From NCBI GenBank assembly GCA_963555835.3, contig CAUVWZ020000001.1, positions 682,001-746,000 on the forward strand: DNA of 64,000 nt, given 5' to 3'. The translations under genes and the position numbers were made by a program. The notes below the pieces were generated by a model. It was not told where the DNA came from, searched no databases, and saw nothing but the letters and a program-made list of their open reading frames with translations. Of the stretch, positions 1 to 7,894 are shown one piece after another. The DNA is from JAPUME01 sp027294185. GTDB taxonomy: Bacteria; Acidobacteriota; Terriglobia; UBA7540; JAPUME01. How positions within the stretch are numbered: position 1 is the first letter of the stretch; the number at the start of each line of letters is the position of its first letter.

Positions 1-120
1 GGCAAGCGGGCGGAACAGGTGAAGAGCTGGCGGGATTCGGTAAGAAACGCCCGCTCCCTGAAGGATGCCAAGTCGGTGGTCGATGGAATCGAACTTCCAT
101 CGGATGACAGCGCAACCTAG
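1..120 (+). CDS. 3' end of an unidentified gene
   Basis: The first 39 codons are open in frame 1 and end at a TAG at 118-120. The peptide is highly charged (many K, R, D, E) with no hydrophobic segment and ends in an acidic, serine-rich tail. The beginning of the gene lies outside the window, so no family can be assigned. It is read in the same direction as the Nudix gene that follows about 150 bases later. That it is a true C-terminus is supported only by the open frame and coding-like composition. Confidence 0.4.
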   Translation, partial: GKRAEQVKSWRDSVRNARSLKDAKSVVDGIELPSDDSAT

Positions 121-273
121 TCCCCTTCGCTCCTCCGGCTGAGTGGCGGTAAAATCCTCCCCCGCGGCCTCCCGCAGGCCGGCCCGTTGACCGATGAGGG
201 CTGACGGATAAGTGGCAACCGGTCTGTGTGGGTGTGTGTCCCGAAGGTTCTCCCCCCCACCTCGCCTGGGACA

Positions 274-807
274 ATGAACATGCGAAGCCGCGTCGTCTGG
301 TCCAAGACCGTCTTTCAAGGACAGATCATCCGCGTGGATGTGGACCGAGTGCGTGAGCCCGGCGGCGTCGAGGCTACCCGTGAGATCATTCGTCACTCGG
401 GCTCGGTAGTGCTGCTGCCTGTTTTCCCCTCCGGAAAAGTTATGCTCGTGAGGCAATTCCGATACGCCGCCCGAAAGGCGCTGTGGGAATTACCCGCAGG
501 TCGAATGGAGCCGGGAGAGACGATTTTGCAGGCGGCTCGGCGGGAGCTGGAAGAGGAAACGGGATTTCGACCGGCCCGGTTGAAGCGCGTCCTGAGTTTT
601 TATTCCAGTCCGGGTTTCCTGGATGAGAAAATGCACCTGGTGCGCGCCACAGACCTGCGAAGCGTTGGCGCCAGCCCGGACGAGGACGAACGCATCACGA
701 GTCGCCTGTTTTCTTCGCGCGATCTCCGGAAACTGCTTTCTACCGGAAAAATTCTGGATGGAAAAACCTTGGTGGGATTGCTTTGCCACCTGAAGAAACT
801 TCACTGA
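274..807 (+). CDS. Nudix hydrolase, ADP-ribose pyrophosphatase type
   Basis: The product of 177 residues carries a complete Nudix box: G76, E82, R90, E91, E94, E95 and G97 in the spacing G-x5-E-x7-RE-x2-EE-x-G. A proline (P113) lies 16 residues after the last Nudix glycine, which is the known hallmark of the ADP-ribose pyrophosphatase subgroup. The family hydrolyses ADP-ribose or related nucleoside diphosphate sugars in the cytoplasm. The frame is open further upstream to 226, but those codons are proline-rich and precede the conserved fold, so the ATG at 274 (or 280) is preferred. The next gene, a PHP phosphatase, starts 53 bases downstream in the same direction. Substrate is inferred from the proline position only. 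Confidence 0.85.
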   Translation: MNMRSRVVWSKTVFQGQIIRVDVDRVREPGGVEATREIIRHSGSVVLLPVFPSGKVMLVRQFRYAARKALWELPAGRMEPGETILQAARRELEEETGFRPARLKRVLSFYSSPGFLDEKMHLVRATDLRSVGASPDEDERITSRLFSSRDLRKLLSTGKILDGKTLVGLLCHLKKLH

Positions 808-860
808 TGGGGTCCCGGGCAACACCTTCGGGGCTTTCAGACCTCTAAACAATAGAACCT

Positions 861-1649
861 ATGATCGACCTTCACTCGCATATTCTTCCCGAAGTCGATG
901 ACGGGGCGCGGTCACTCGAGCAATCGGTCGAGATGTGCCGCATGGCCGCCGCCGACGGCACAACTCACATCGTGGCAACACCTCACTCGAACGCCCGGTA
1001 CATCTTTCTTCCCGAGGAAAACGAAGCCAAAATCGCCGAACTCCAGGCCGCGGTAGGGGACACTCCCAGGATTCTTTCCGGGTGCGATTTTCACCTCTCT
1101 TATGAAAACATCCAGGAAGCCCTGCGAAACCACGCCCCGTTTACCATCAATCACAAGAACCACCTGCTGGTCGAATTCGACTCCCAATTCATTTCTCCGG
1201 GTATGCGGCAGGTATTTTTTGAGTTGCTCTCGGCCGGGATCATCCCCGTCATTACCCATCCTGAGCGGAATCAGGTGATCCAGCAAAACCCGCAACTCCT
1301 CTTCGATTGGGTCACGGCGGGGTGTCTCACCCAGATTACCGCGCAGTCGCTGACAGGACGTTTCGGGTCGAGGGCCCAACGATTGTCGAGGCGGCTCCTC
1401 GAACATAACCTCGTCCACGTGATCGCAAGCGACGCCCATGACCTGGAGTCGCGGCCCCCGCGTCTATCCGAATGTTTCGATCTCATCAAGAAGGAATACG
1501 GCGAGAACCTGGCCGATGAGCTTTTCCGCAAGCACCCCAAGGCTATCCTGGAGGGGAACGACGTCGTCCCCGGCCGCTCACCCACCGATTTCCAGAAACA
1601 CAGGAAACGGACCTGGTTTTCTCGGATCCTTTTTCCAAACCGCTACTAG
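861..1649 (+). CDS. PHP-domain tyrosine-protein phosphatase (CpsB/YwqE type)
   Basis: This 262-residue protein begins with the PHP metal-binding signature (H5, H7 in DLHSH, then the DDGA segment) and continues with ATPH around residue 42, a THPERN motif near 136 and ASDAHD near 193, all typical of the manganese-dependent CpsB/CapC/YwqE phosphatases. In characterised systems these enzymes remove phosphate from bacterial tyrosine autokinases that control capsule or exopolysaccharide polymerisation. A Wzc-like tyrosine kinase is encoded at 25586-27862, which makes it the plausible substrate, although the two genes are 24 kb apart. Length matches the family. The start ATG follows the Nudix stop closely and no better upstream start is visible. 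Confidence 0.88.
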   Translation: MIDLHSHILPEVDDGARSLEQSVEMCRMAAADGTTHIVATPHSNARYIFLPEENEAKIAELQAAVGDTPRILSGCDFHLSYENIQEALRNHAPFTINHKNHLLVEFDSQFISPGMRQVFFELLSAGIIPVITHPERNQVIQQNPQLLFDWVTAGCLTQITAQSLTGRFGSRAQRLSRRLLEHNLVHVIASDAHDLESRPPRLSECFDLIKKEYGENLADELFRKHPKAILEGNDVVPGRSPTDFQKHRKRTWFSRILFPNRY

Positions 1650-1722
1650 AAAATCTCCAACCCCTTCAAGCGCAGAAGGCGCCGATTTCCCAACCTCGTC
1701 AATCTTATAGAAAGATGATTCT

Positions 1723-1738
1723 CCCGGTTCTTACCGGG
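1723..1738. terminator. hairpin between convergent genes
   Basis: CCCGGT and ACCGGG form a 6-bp stem with a 4-base TCTT loop in the gap between the PHP phosphatase (ends 1649) and the convergent SEC-C gene (ends 1777). No clear run of T follows on either strand, so terminator function is only suggested by position. Confidence 0.25.
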
Positions 1739-1776
1739 GGTCAGGGAAGATTGCCGAGGGGAGAGCGCAGGAGAGA

Positions 1777-2277
1777 TCATTCGGGCGACGGGGTAGCCTT
1801 CACCTCGGCTACAACCCGGGGCACCAACTCGCGGGAGGTCTCGCAGGTAGAGTCCGTCACCCGGCAACTGGCCAGCGTGTTGCCGCACGCGCAAGGGCAG
1901 GACTCCGTATTCAGCCGCAACAACACTTCGCGCTTTTGGGAAATCGTGAGAGGGCTCAAGTCGACGTCCGGTAGATCGGTGAAGCTCGTGGGCAGTATCT
2001 CTTCCGGGGCCCCAGACGGAGAGGTGGGAATCTCGACCTGCGGGTCGAGGCCTGCGGGTGTCAGGTCCGGTTGCGGCGGATTCAGGTACCAGGCCAGCGC
2101 CCCCAACAAGCCGAGGGTTACCAGAGCCAGCAACAACCTGGGAAACTCAGGAGAAGCGGAAGCCGCGGCTTGCTCGGAGGAGACCGCTCCGCAACATTCC
2201 GCGTAGGGCTTCCCGCTGCCGCACGAACAGGGGGACTCGGGCAAGGGCCGGAGGGGGACGGTTGGCTCTGCGGTCAT
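1777..2277 (-). CDS. SEC-C zinc-motif membrane protein with C-terminal five-cysteine motif
   Basis: The 166-residue product has three visible parts. Residues about 16-30 form a SEC-C type metal-binding motif (CSCGSG...CC). Residues about 48-64 form one hydrophobic membrane helix. Near the C-terminus is a cysteine cluster of pattern C-x-C-x-C-G-x2-L-x2-C-R-x2-D-x2-C. The same pattern ends the thioredoxin-like protein two genes upstream, although the rest of the proteins differ. The start ATG overlaps the stop of the DsbD-alpha-like gene by 4 bases, so it is the last gene of the ccdA-lgt-thioredoxin operon. The context suggests a metal- or redox-related envelope role; the exact function is unknown. 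Confidence 0.75.
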   Translation of the reverse strand: MTAEPTVPLRPLPESPCSCGSGKPYAECCGAVSSEQAAASASPEFPRLLLALVTLGLLGALAWYLNPPQPDLTPAGLDPQVEIPTSPSGAPEEILPTSFTDLPDVDLSPLTISQKREVLLRLNTESCPCACGNTLASCRVTDSTCETSRELVPRVVAEVKATPSPE

Positions 2278-2807
2278 TCGAATATAACCTGATCGAAAAT
2301 CTCAGTGTGAAGGCGCTCCAGGGCCGTGTCAGAGGGTACGATTCGGAACCGAACCTCCACGGGAACCCGAGTCGGAGGAAAGCATGCCTTCTCATTACAC
2401 GCCTGGTAGGACAGGCTGCCCTGAAGGCTGTGCTCGCCAGGTGCGAGCTTTGAGCTCAGTCCAAGGGACCCGCCAATCAGCAGCGTTCCCTCATAAACGG
2501 ATATCGCGATGTCGGAAAACTCGAAAGTCTTCAACTCCCCGGACGGATAGACCATTTTGCCGGGTGAGATGGCGGGGTGCGGCTCCCAAACGACCTTGGT
2601 GGAAATCAGGTAGTCGAGCGTCGGTAGATGATCGTTGATGTGAAAGCCCTTGGTGATTTCCGCGGCCACCACGACCCTAAGCTCTGAGCCGGCGTGAGCG
2701 GCATCGGTCGCCGTCATGGCCCGCACCTTCACCAGCTCCCTTCTGGAAAACTGGGCGCCCGCGATTGCGGGAAGGAAAAGAAACAGGAGTATGAGTATCT
2801 TTTTCAT
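2274..2807 (-). CDS. DsbD N-terminal (alpha) domain-like periplasmic protein
   Basis: A signal peptide (MKKIL, hydrophobic core, then AGA-Q) precedes a single domain resembling the N-terminal immunoglobulin-like domain of the thiol:disulfide interchange protein DsbD. The signature is the segment YQACNEKACFPP near residue 140, holding the cysteine pair that in DsbD receives electrons from the membrane domain. Here the domain stands alone in 177 residues, with the membrane part supplied separately by the CcdA-like gene of the same operon. Codons are open upstream of 2807, but that start gives the canonical signal peptide. It overlaps the next gene by 4 bases. Likely role: pass reductant from CcdA to periplasmic substrates (inference from family and operon). 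Confidence 0.8.
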   Translation of the reverse strand: MKKILILLFLFLPAIAGAQFSRRELVKVRAMTATDAAHAGSELRVVVAAEITKGFHINDHLPTLDYLISTKVVWEPHPAISPGKMVYPSGELKTFEFSDIAISVYEGTLLIGGSLGLSSKLAPGEHSLQGSLSYQACNEKACFPPTRVPVEVRFRIVPSDTALERLHTEIFDQVIFE

Positions 2808-2859
2808 AACGTATGGATGTTGGAGTCGTGGTAAGGGAAACCCGACTATCAACTATCGA

Positions 2860-3693
2860 CTATGCTCCCGGCTCCTGGATGCCCTGTATGGTTTCGAGCT
2901 TCTGCTTTGCCAGCCGCAGGCTCACGCTGCAGGCGCTGTCATCGATGCGGCACTTCAGCAGGTTCATCCCGCAACCGCAGATGCAGTCCTCTTTGGCCAG
3001 CTCGGCCTTGAAGGTCTCTTTCTGTTCTTCGCTCAGGCCGGCCAGGTTGATACCGGGAACCTCGGAGTAGATGGTCTCGGGGTCGCCGAGACTGATCGGC
3101 TCGGAGCCAACTCCCCCATTGGTATTCACGGAACGAAATTCCGTCAGTTCCTCCTGTCCGTCGTGGGCCAGAAGCTCTTTGATTTCGGCCTCAATAACCG
3201 AACGAGGGACGACCCCCATGTGTTGGGAATAGATGCGGCCGTCCCGCCCGATCAGGAAGCTGATCGGGATACCGAAAACCCCGCCGTAAAGCTGGGCCAC
3301 TTGAGCGTTCCCCATCACTACGGGGTAGTTCATTTTGAACTCCTCGTAGAATTCGTGTACCGGCTCGGGACCGTCATCCATGGAAATCCCCATGATGACG
3401 AATCCCTGGTCGCCGTAACTCTCGACCAGCTTGACAAAGTCGGGCACTTCATCCCGGCAGGGACCACACCAGGTCGCCCAGAAGTTCAGCAACACCACCT
3501 TGCCCTTGTAATCGGCAAGGCTCAACTCTCCCCCCTTCAGATTGGCAAGCGTGAAGTCGGGCGCCAGGGGATGTTCACTACTATCCGAGATATTCCGGCC
3601 GGCAGGCGCAATCCAGTAACGGTTCAGCAGATAGAGTCCCGCCACCAATGCCACCGACAGCACGACACCACCCAAGAGTTTCGTCCTTTGCAC
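2860..3693 (-). CDS. TlpA/ResA-like membrane-anchored thioredoxin with C-terminal cysteine motif
   Basis: Residues 7-23 are an uncleaved signal anchor, followed by a TlpA/ResA-type thioredoxin fold with the active site WCGPC near residue 75 and the cis-proline region GIPIS near 142. The reading continues about 100 residues past the usual domain and ends in C-x-C-x-C-G-x2-L-x2-C-R-x2-D-x2-C, the same five-cysteine pattern found at the end of the SEC-C protein in this operon. The family reduces disulfides in the periplasm, for example in apocytochrome c. Start 3693 lies 14 bases after the lgt stop. The domain call is firm; the role of the tail is unknown and may be metal binding or an extra redox site. 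Confidence 0.88.
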   Translation of the reverse strand: MQRTKLLGGVVLSVALVAGLYLLNRYWIAPAGRNISDSSEHPLAPDFTLANLKGGELSLADYKGKVVLLNFWATWCGPCRDEVPDFVKLVESYGDQGFVIMGISMDDGPEPVHEFYEEFKMNYPVVMGNAQVAQLYGGVFGIPISFLIGRDGRIYSQHMGVVPRSVIEAEIKELLAHDGQEELTEFRSVNTNGGVGSEPISLGDPETIYSEVPGINLAGLSEEQKETFKAELAKEDCICGCGMNLLKCRIDDSACSVSLRLAKQKLETIQGIQEPGA

Positions 3694-3707
3694 GCTACTA
3701 CGCCTCC

Positions 3708-4514
3708 TTAGGCTGCGGAACGGCTCACGGCTTCTGCGTTCCGTCTCCTCGAATAGACCATAAAGATAATAGCCGTCATCGCCGCGGCAATCGACATCAA
3801 TTGAGGCAGGGTCAACAGGCCCCCAAAATACGACCCTCGCCCCGGATCGCCTCGGAACATCTCTACGGTAAACCGCAGCGCACCGTAGGAGAGAAGATAC
3901 CAGAGAAAGATAGACCCGTCTCTGGTTTTGCCCCGGTGGGCCAGAAGCAAGCCAAGAAAAATGACCAGATTCCCCGCCGCCTCATAGAGTTGCGTCGGGT
4001 GCAGGCGAAGCCCGAGCGGAACGCCTACCAGGTCATGGCTGACCGGGTTGCTGTAGATCACCCCCAGAAACGACTGCGTGGGCTTTCCATAATCGCACCC
4101 GGCAGCAAAGCAGCCCAGCCTTCCCACCGCATGTCCCAAAGCCAGCGCAGGAGCAAAAACGTCGAGCGTCTTACCCATCGGCATCTGGTTCATCCGGATG
4201 TAGTAAACGGCGAAAAACAGAGCCGCGAAAAAACCTCCGTAAAACGTGCCCCCAGCCTGCAGGGTCCCCCAGGAGAAAATTTGCCCGGGGTTCCGGAAAT
4301 AATAGTCCCCATTCGAAACGATCATCAGTACCTTGGCGCCCAAAAGTCCGGCAATGATCATCCAGGTGCTGAAATCGAGCAGCCGTCCCGAATCCATCCC
4401 CTTTCGTCGTCCCAGACGGGTGGCCGTCCAGATTCCCAACCCCAAACCCAGAGCCAGGAGCAGCCCGTAGGTGGGCAGCCGAAAAGAACCGTAACTCCAA
4501 AGTACCGGATGCAA
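3708..4514 (-). CDS. lgt: prolipoprotein diacylglyceryl transferase
   Basis: Lgt transfers a diacylglyceryl group from phosphatidylglycerol to the lipobox cysteine of prolipoproteins, the first step of lipoprotein maturation at the inner membrane. The 268-residue product has several membrane helices and the family signature GHAVGRLGCFAAGCDYG near residues 125-141, with the arginine and the GC-F-x2-GC elements in place, plus HPTQLYEA near 170. It sits between ccdA and the thioredoxin with gaps of about 15 bases, so it is co-transcribed. Its presence matches the many lipoproteins seen in the window (oligopeptidase B, secretin, phosphatase, TPR protein, choice-of-anchor protein). Confidence 0.93.
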   Translation of the reverse strand: MHPVLWSYGSFRLPTYGLLLALGLGLGIWTATRLGRRKGMDSGRLLDFSTWMIIAGLLGAKVLMIVSNGDYYFRNPGQIFSWGTLQAGGTFYGGFFAALFFAVYYIRMNQMPMGKTLDVFAPALALGHAVGRLGCFAAGCDYGKPTQSFLGVIYSNPVSHDLVGVPLGLRLHPTQLYEAAGNLVIFLGLLLAHRGKTRDGSIFLWYLLSYGALRFTVEMFRGDPGRGSYFGGLLTLPQLMSIAAAMTAIIFMVYSRRRNAEAVSRSAA

Positions 4515-4530
4515 AGTTAGTTCCTACTCC

Positions 4531-5253
4531 CTAAAGAGCGAAGCGGTTGAGGAAGGTCAGGTAACCGGAGAGCATCGCCAGGCGGCTGGTCGCAATCAGG
4601 AGCCCGATGGCGATCAACAGCACGCCCGAGACGACCTCGACGGCGTGAAGATGAGCGCGGAACCGCGTGTAAAACTTCAGGAACCGGCTCACGCCCAGGC
4701 TCGTCAGCAAAAACGGAATCCCCAGACCCGCCGAGTAGACAACCAGCAGAAACATACCCTGGTAGACGCTTTCGCGCGTGGCGGCAATCGTCAGGATGCC
4801 GGCCAGAATCGGCCCGATACACGGTGTCCAGCCGAAAGCAAACGCCAGGCCAATCAGGAAAGAGCCTGCCAGCCCGCGCCTCGAGCTCTGCGAGTGGATA
4901 CGCGCTTCGCGGTAGAGAAATGGAATTTTGACTAACCCCGTCAGGTGGATACCGAAGATGATGATCAGAACCCCGGCCACGATATTGAATATCGTCTTTT
5001 GCTCCAGCAGCGCCTTCCCGACCCAGGTCGCTGAAGCTCCCAACATCACAAAAACCAGTGTGAATCCAAGAATGAACGCGAGGGAGTTCCTAAAAACCCG
5101 CGCCAGGAGGCCCGCATCCCTCCCTTCCTTCAACTCCTCGAGCGATGCGCCGGAGATCATCGACACGTAGCCCGGCACCAGGGGTAACACGCAGGGCGAG
5201 AGAAATGAGATCAGTCCCGCAATAAACGCCGCCGGTATGCCAAGTTGTCCCAT
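4531..5253 (-). CDS. ccdA: CcdA-type thiol:disulfide transmembrane electron carrier
   Basis: CcdA moves reducing equivalents from cytoplasmic thioredoxin across the inner membrane. The 240-residue product is six hydrophobic segments long and has the two family cysteines, one in SPCVLPLVPG (about residue 21) and one in GWTPCIGPILAG (about residue 147), which form the transferred disulfide. It is the first gene of the minus-strand operon ccdA, lgt, thioredoxin, DsbD-alpha, SEC-C, which thus contains a membrane carrier and two candidate periplasmic acceptors. Length and spacing agree with the family. Confidence 0.92.
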   Translation of the reverse strand: MGQLGIPAAFIAGLISFLSPCVLPLVPGYVSMISGASLEELKEGRDAGLLARVFRNSLAFILGFTLVFVMLGASATWVGKALLEQKTIFNIVAGVLIIIFGIHLTGLVKIPFLYREARIHSQSSRRGLAGSFLIGLAFAFGWTPCIGPILAGILTIAATRESVYQGMFLLVVYSAGLGIPFLLTSLGVSRFLKFYTRFRAHLHAVEVVSGVLLIAIGLLIATSRLAMLSGYLTFLNRFAL

Positions 5254-5537
5254 TTCGTTTTCTCCGGGCCTGCGCGACTTTGCACCCTCAAGGGCCCTCT
5301 AATCAACCTGATTCAAGGAAGCGCTTGGGGACGCCTGCGCCCGCATGGCCTAACCCGTTCCACCAAATTAGATGCTCCCCGTGCCCTGAACGCTACAAAC
5401 CGCCTCACCTCACCCCGGCAAGCCGGCCCGTCGCCATCCGCTCACAAGCCATTTTTTCCGGTTTATCAGGCCTCCGCTTGAGATGCCACTGCCTCAAAGT
5501 GTATCATACGATGCTCTCCACGAGACTCGGAACCCTT

Positions 5538-6227
5538 ATGCTCGACGCCATCATCTTCGATTTTGACGGGATCATTGTCGACACGGAACCCACTATTTAT
5601 CAGGTATTTCGGGAAATGGCGGAGCGGGAAGGCTGGCCCCTGAGCGAGCAGGAGTACTTCGGACGCTACCTGGCCATGCACGACCGGGCGCTGATTGGGG
5701 ACCTGTTTGCCTCACACGGGCGCGAGCTGCCGCCGGGCCGACTGGCGGAATTGATGGAGTGGAAAACTCGCCGCTATATGGCGAGCGTGAAAGACGGCCT
5801 TCCGCCGCTGCCCGGCGCGGTGGAATTTATCGAAAAGGTATCGGCCCGGTATCCGCTGGCCATTGCCACCGGCAGCATTCGCCCCGAGGTCGAGCACCTC
5901 CTTACCAAACTCGACCTGAGGCGCAAGTTTCCCGTGCTGGTCAGCGCCGATGAGTTCGGCCCCTCGAAACCCGACCCGGAATGCTTCCTGATGGCGCTCG
6001 ACCGGCTCCGTAAGCTGCCACACGTCAACCGGGACGGACTCAAAGCCGCAAACTGCCTGGTCATCGAAGACTCCCCGGCAGGGGTGGATGGCGCGCATCG
6101 GGCCGGGATGAAGTGCCTCGGCCTCGCGCACAGTTGCCCCCTGGAACAGCTCGCGGAGGCGGACTGGCGCGCCCCGGGATACAAGGAATTGGATTGGGAA
6201 GCTATTGTCGCCGGGTTTTCCGGTTAG
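5538..6227 (+). CDS. HAD-superfamily phosphatase, beta-phosphoglucomutase-like
   Basis: The 229-residue protein starts with the HAD motif I DFDGIIVDTE (D8 nucleophile, D10), has motif II TGS near residue 113, a lysine in SKPDPE and the motif IV acidic pair in VIEDSPAGV. This arrangement, with a helical cap inserted after motif I, is that of the phosphoglycolate phosphatase/beta-phosphoglucomutase group, which acts on small phosphorylated sugars in the cytoplasm. The frame is open back to 5280; ATG 5511 and ATG 5538 are the plausible starts and 5538 places motif I where family members have it. Exact substrate cannot be told. It is divergent from ccdA. Confidence 0.85.
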   Translation: MLDAIIFDFDGIIVDTEPTIYQVFREMAEREGWPLSEQEYFGRYLAMHDRALIGDLFASHGRELPPGRLAELMEWKTRRYMASVKDGLPPLPGAVEFIEKVSARYPLAIATGSIRPEVEHLLTKLDLRRKFPVLVSADEFGPSKPDPECFLMALDRLRKLPHVNRDGLKAANCLVIEDSPAGVDGAHRAGMKCLGLAHSCPLEQLAEADWRAPGYKELDWEAIVAGFSG

Positions 6228-6515
6228 CCGGTCCCAGCAGGGTGCGCGGAACCTGTCCCTGTGTGCCGGGGCCCCCCTACCAGGTTCCGCATCTTTCGGG
6301 CTTGTGATCATACGAATGCCGCAGAACCGAACGGCGGGTTCTGCGCTACCCGGTCTCGCGGGGTGCCCCATCCTTTGCGCTAGCAAAGGGTGGGGTTGTC
6401 AGTAGAATTTTCCACCCCCGGCAAGCCGGGGGACCTGTCCCGGTGTGCCGTGGATGGGGCACGCGCTGATTCCTGTTGAGGGAACCGTCAACCCCCAACT
6501 CAAAGGAGACACCGA
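6228..6515. repeat. intergenic repeat block, shortened and inverted copy
   Basis: This gene-free stretch carries pieces of the repeat family found at 8996-9285 and 9815-10093. CGCAGAACC (6320-6328) and GGTTCTGCG (6337-6345) form a perfect 9-bp stem with an 8-base loop. It reads as the reverse complement of the longer copies with their central hundred or so bases missing. A second hairpin around 6370-6388 (CCTTTGC / GCAAAGG) is the inverse of one at 51932-51946. The CCCCCGGCAAGCC/GGACCTGTCCC module near 6415-6450 also recurs in both longer copies. Confidence 0.7.
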
Positions 6516-7703
6516 ATGGAGTTCACTCCCAGGCTGGCCGAACGCATGACGCAATTGGGAACCGAGTCGGCCTTTGACGTCCTGCTGCGTGCCCGCCAAC
6601 TGGAAGCGCAGGGGAAAGAGATTGTGCATCTGGAAATCGGCGAGCCGGATTTTCCTTCGCCGCCCCACGTTGTCGAGGCCGCCATCGCTGCCTTGCGCGA
6701 AGGCTGGACCCGCTACGGGCCTCCGGCGGGCTACCCCGAGCTACGCCAAGCCATCGCCCGGCACGTCTCGAAGACGCGCAGAATCGCGGTGGACCCGGCG
6801 GAGGTCGTCGTCACCCCGGGCGCGAAACCCATCATGTTCTTCGTCATTCTGGCCGTGGTCGAGCCCGGCGATGAAGTCCTCCTGCCCGACCCGGGTTTTC
6901 CCATCTATGCCTCGATGGTCCGCTTTGTCGGCGCGACGCCCGTCTCCATTCCGCATCGTGAGGAGCTTGACTTCGGAATCGACATCGATGAAGTCAGGAA
7001 ACGGATCGGGAAAAAGACGCGGCTGGTCATTCTGAACTCACCCCACAATCCGACCGGCGGTGTCATCCCGCGTTCCCAGCTTGAAGCTCTGGCGGAAATG
7101 GTGGCGGACTCCCCCGCCTGCGTCCTCTCGGATGAAATCTATCGGCAACTGAGCTATGACGACGCCCCCTCGAGCATCACCGAGTTCCCGGGCATGAAAG
7201 AACGCACCGTGATTTTGGACGGATTCTCGAAGACCTACGCCATGACCGGCTGGCGCATTGGCTACGGCGTCATGCCGGCCGCTCTGGCCGAAAAGGTGAC
7301 GCTGCTGGTGATCAATTCCAATTCCTGCACCGCTTCCTTCATCCAAAAAGCGGCGGTGGAAGCCTTGCGCGGCGATCAGGCACCGGTTAGAAAGATGATC
7401 GCGGAGTTCGAGAAACGACGACGGGTCATGGTCGAGGGACTCAACCGCATTCCCGGCTTTCGATGCCGCATGCCGCACGGCGCTTTTTACGCCTTCCCCA
7501 ACATCACCGATACCGGCCTCACCTCTCAGCGCTTGGCCGACCTCCTGCTCGAAGAAGCTGGTGTGGCTACCCTCTCCGGGTCGGGCTTCGGCCCGCACGG
7601 CGAAGGCTACATTCGCATCTCCTATGCCAACTCGATTGAGAACATTCGGAAAGCCCTGACTCGCATTTCAGAATTTATGGTCCGGCACACAAAGAATTCA
7701 TGA
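6516..7703 (+). CDS. class I/II pyridoxal-phosphate aminotransferase
   Basis: The 395-residue protein follows the aspartate aminotransferase fold-type I pattern: substrate and cofactor motifs PDFPSPP near 44-50, NSPHNPTGG (asparagine about 178), DEIY near 206, and the Schiff-base lysine K239 in GFSKTYAMTGWRIGY. A conserved arginine is present near the C-terminus in GYIRISYA. Such enzymes transfer amino groups between an amino acid and a 2-oxo acid in the cytoplasm. A good ribosome site (AAAGGAG) stands 8 bases before the ATG. No pathway neighbours are present, so the substrate is open; aspartate or aromatic amino acids are the usual options. Confidence 0.9.
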   Translation: MEFTPRLAERMTQLGTESAFDVLLRARQLEAQGKEIVHLEIGEPDFPSPPHVVEAAIAALREGWTRYGPPAGYPELRQAIARHVSKTRRIAVDPAEVVVTPGAKPIMFFVILAVVEPGDEVLLPDPGFPIYASMVRFVGATPVSIPHREELDFGIDIDEVRKRIGKKTRLVILNSPHNPTGGVIPRSQLEALAEMVADSPACVLSDEIYRQLSYDDAPSSITEFPGMKERTVILDGFSKTYAMTGWRIGYGVMPAALAEKVTLLVINSNSCTASFIQKAAVEALRGDQAPVRKMIAEFEKRRRVMVEGLNRIPGFRCRMPHGAFYAFPNITDTGLTSQRLADLLLEEAGVATLSGSGFGPHGEGYIRISYANSIENIRKALTRISEFMVRHTKNS

Positions 7704-7715
7704 GGAGGCGGCTGG

Positions 7716-7796
7716 CGCAGACCTTCTCAGGTCTGCGATTCGGTCGGGTTTCGCGGCTGGCGCACACATCCCGACTGATCTGGCGGGATGTGTGCG
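7716..7796. repeat. two perfect palindromes after the aminotransferase
   Basis: CGCAGACCT (7716-7724) pairs with AGGTCTGCG (7729-7737) over a 4-base loop. CGCACACATCCCG (7761-7773) pairs perfectly with CGGGATGTGTGCG (7784-7796) over a 10-base loop. The second palindrome and its GGACATCG tail recur, with a degenerate left arm, at the starts of the repeat copies at 9001 and 9821. Neither hairpin is followed by a T run, so simple termination is unlikely. The position right after a stop codon fits a dispersed intergenic repeat that can fold as RNA. Confidence 0.7.
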
Positions 7797-7894
7797 GACA
7801 TCGTATATTTCCCTGACAGATAAGCAACCGAACGCACACAAGGGTAAACCTCACTACGATTGAGGCACCCAGGACTTTTGGAGCTGGAGTAAGG

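Noticed and set aside
2716..3711. 331-codon plus-strand frame opposite the thioredoxin gene
   Set aside because: It covers the thioredoxin gene in antisense and has a composition typical of shadows; no signal or motif.
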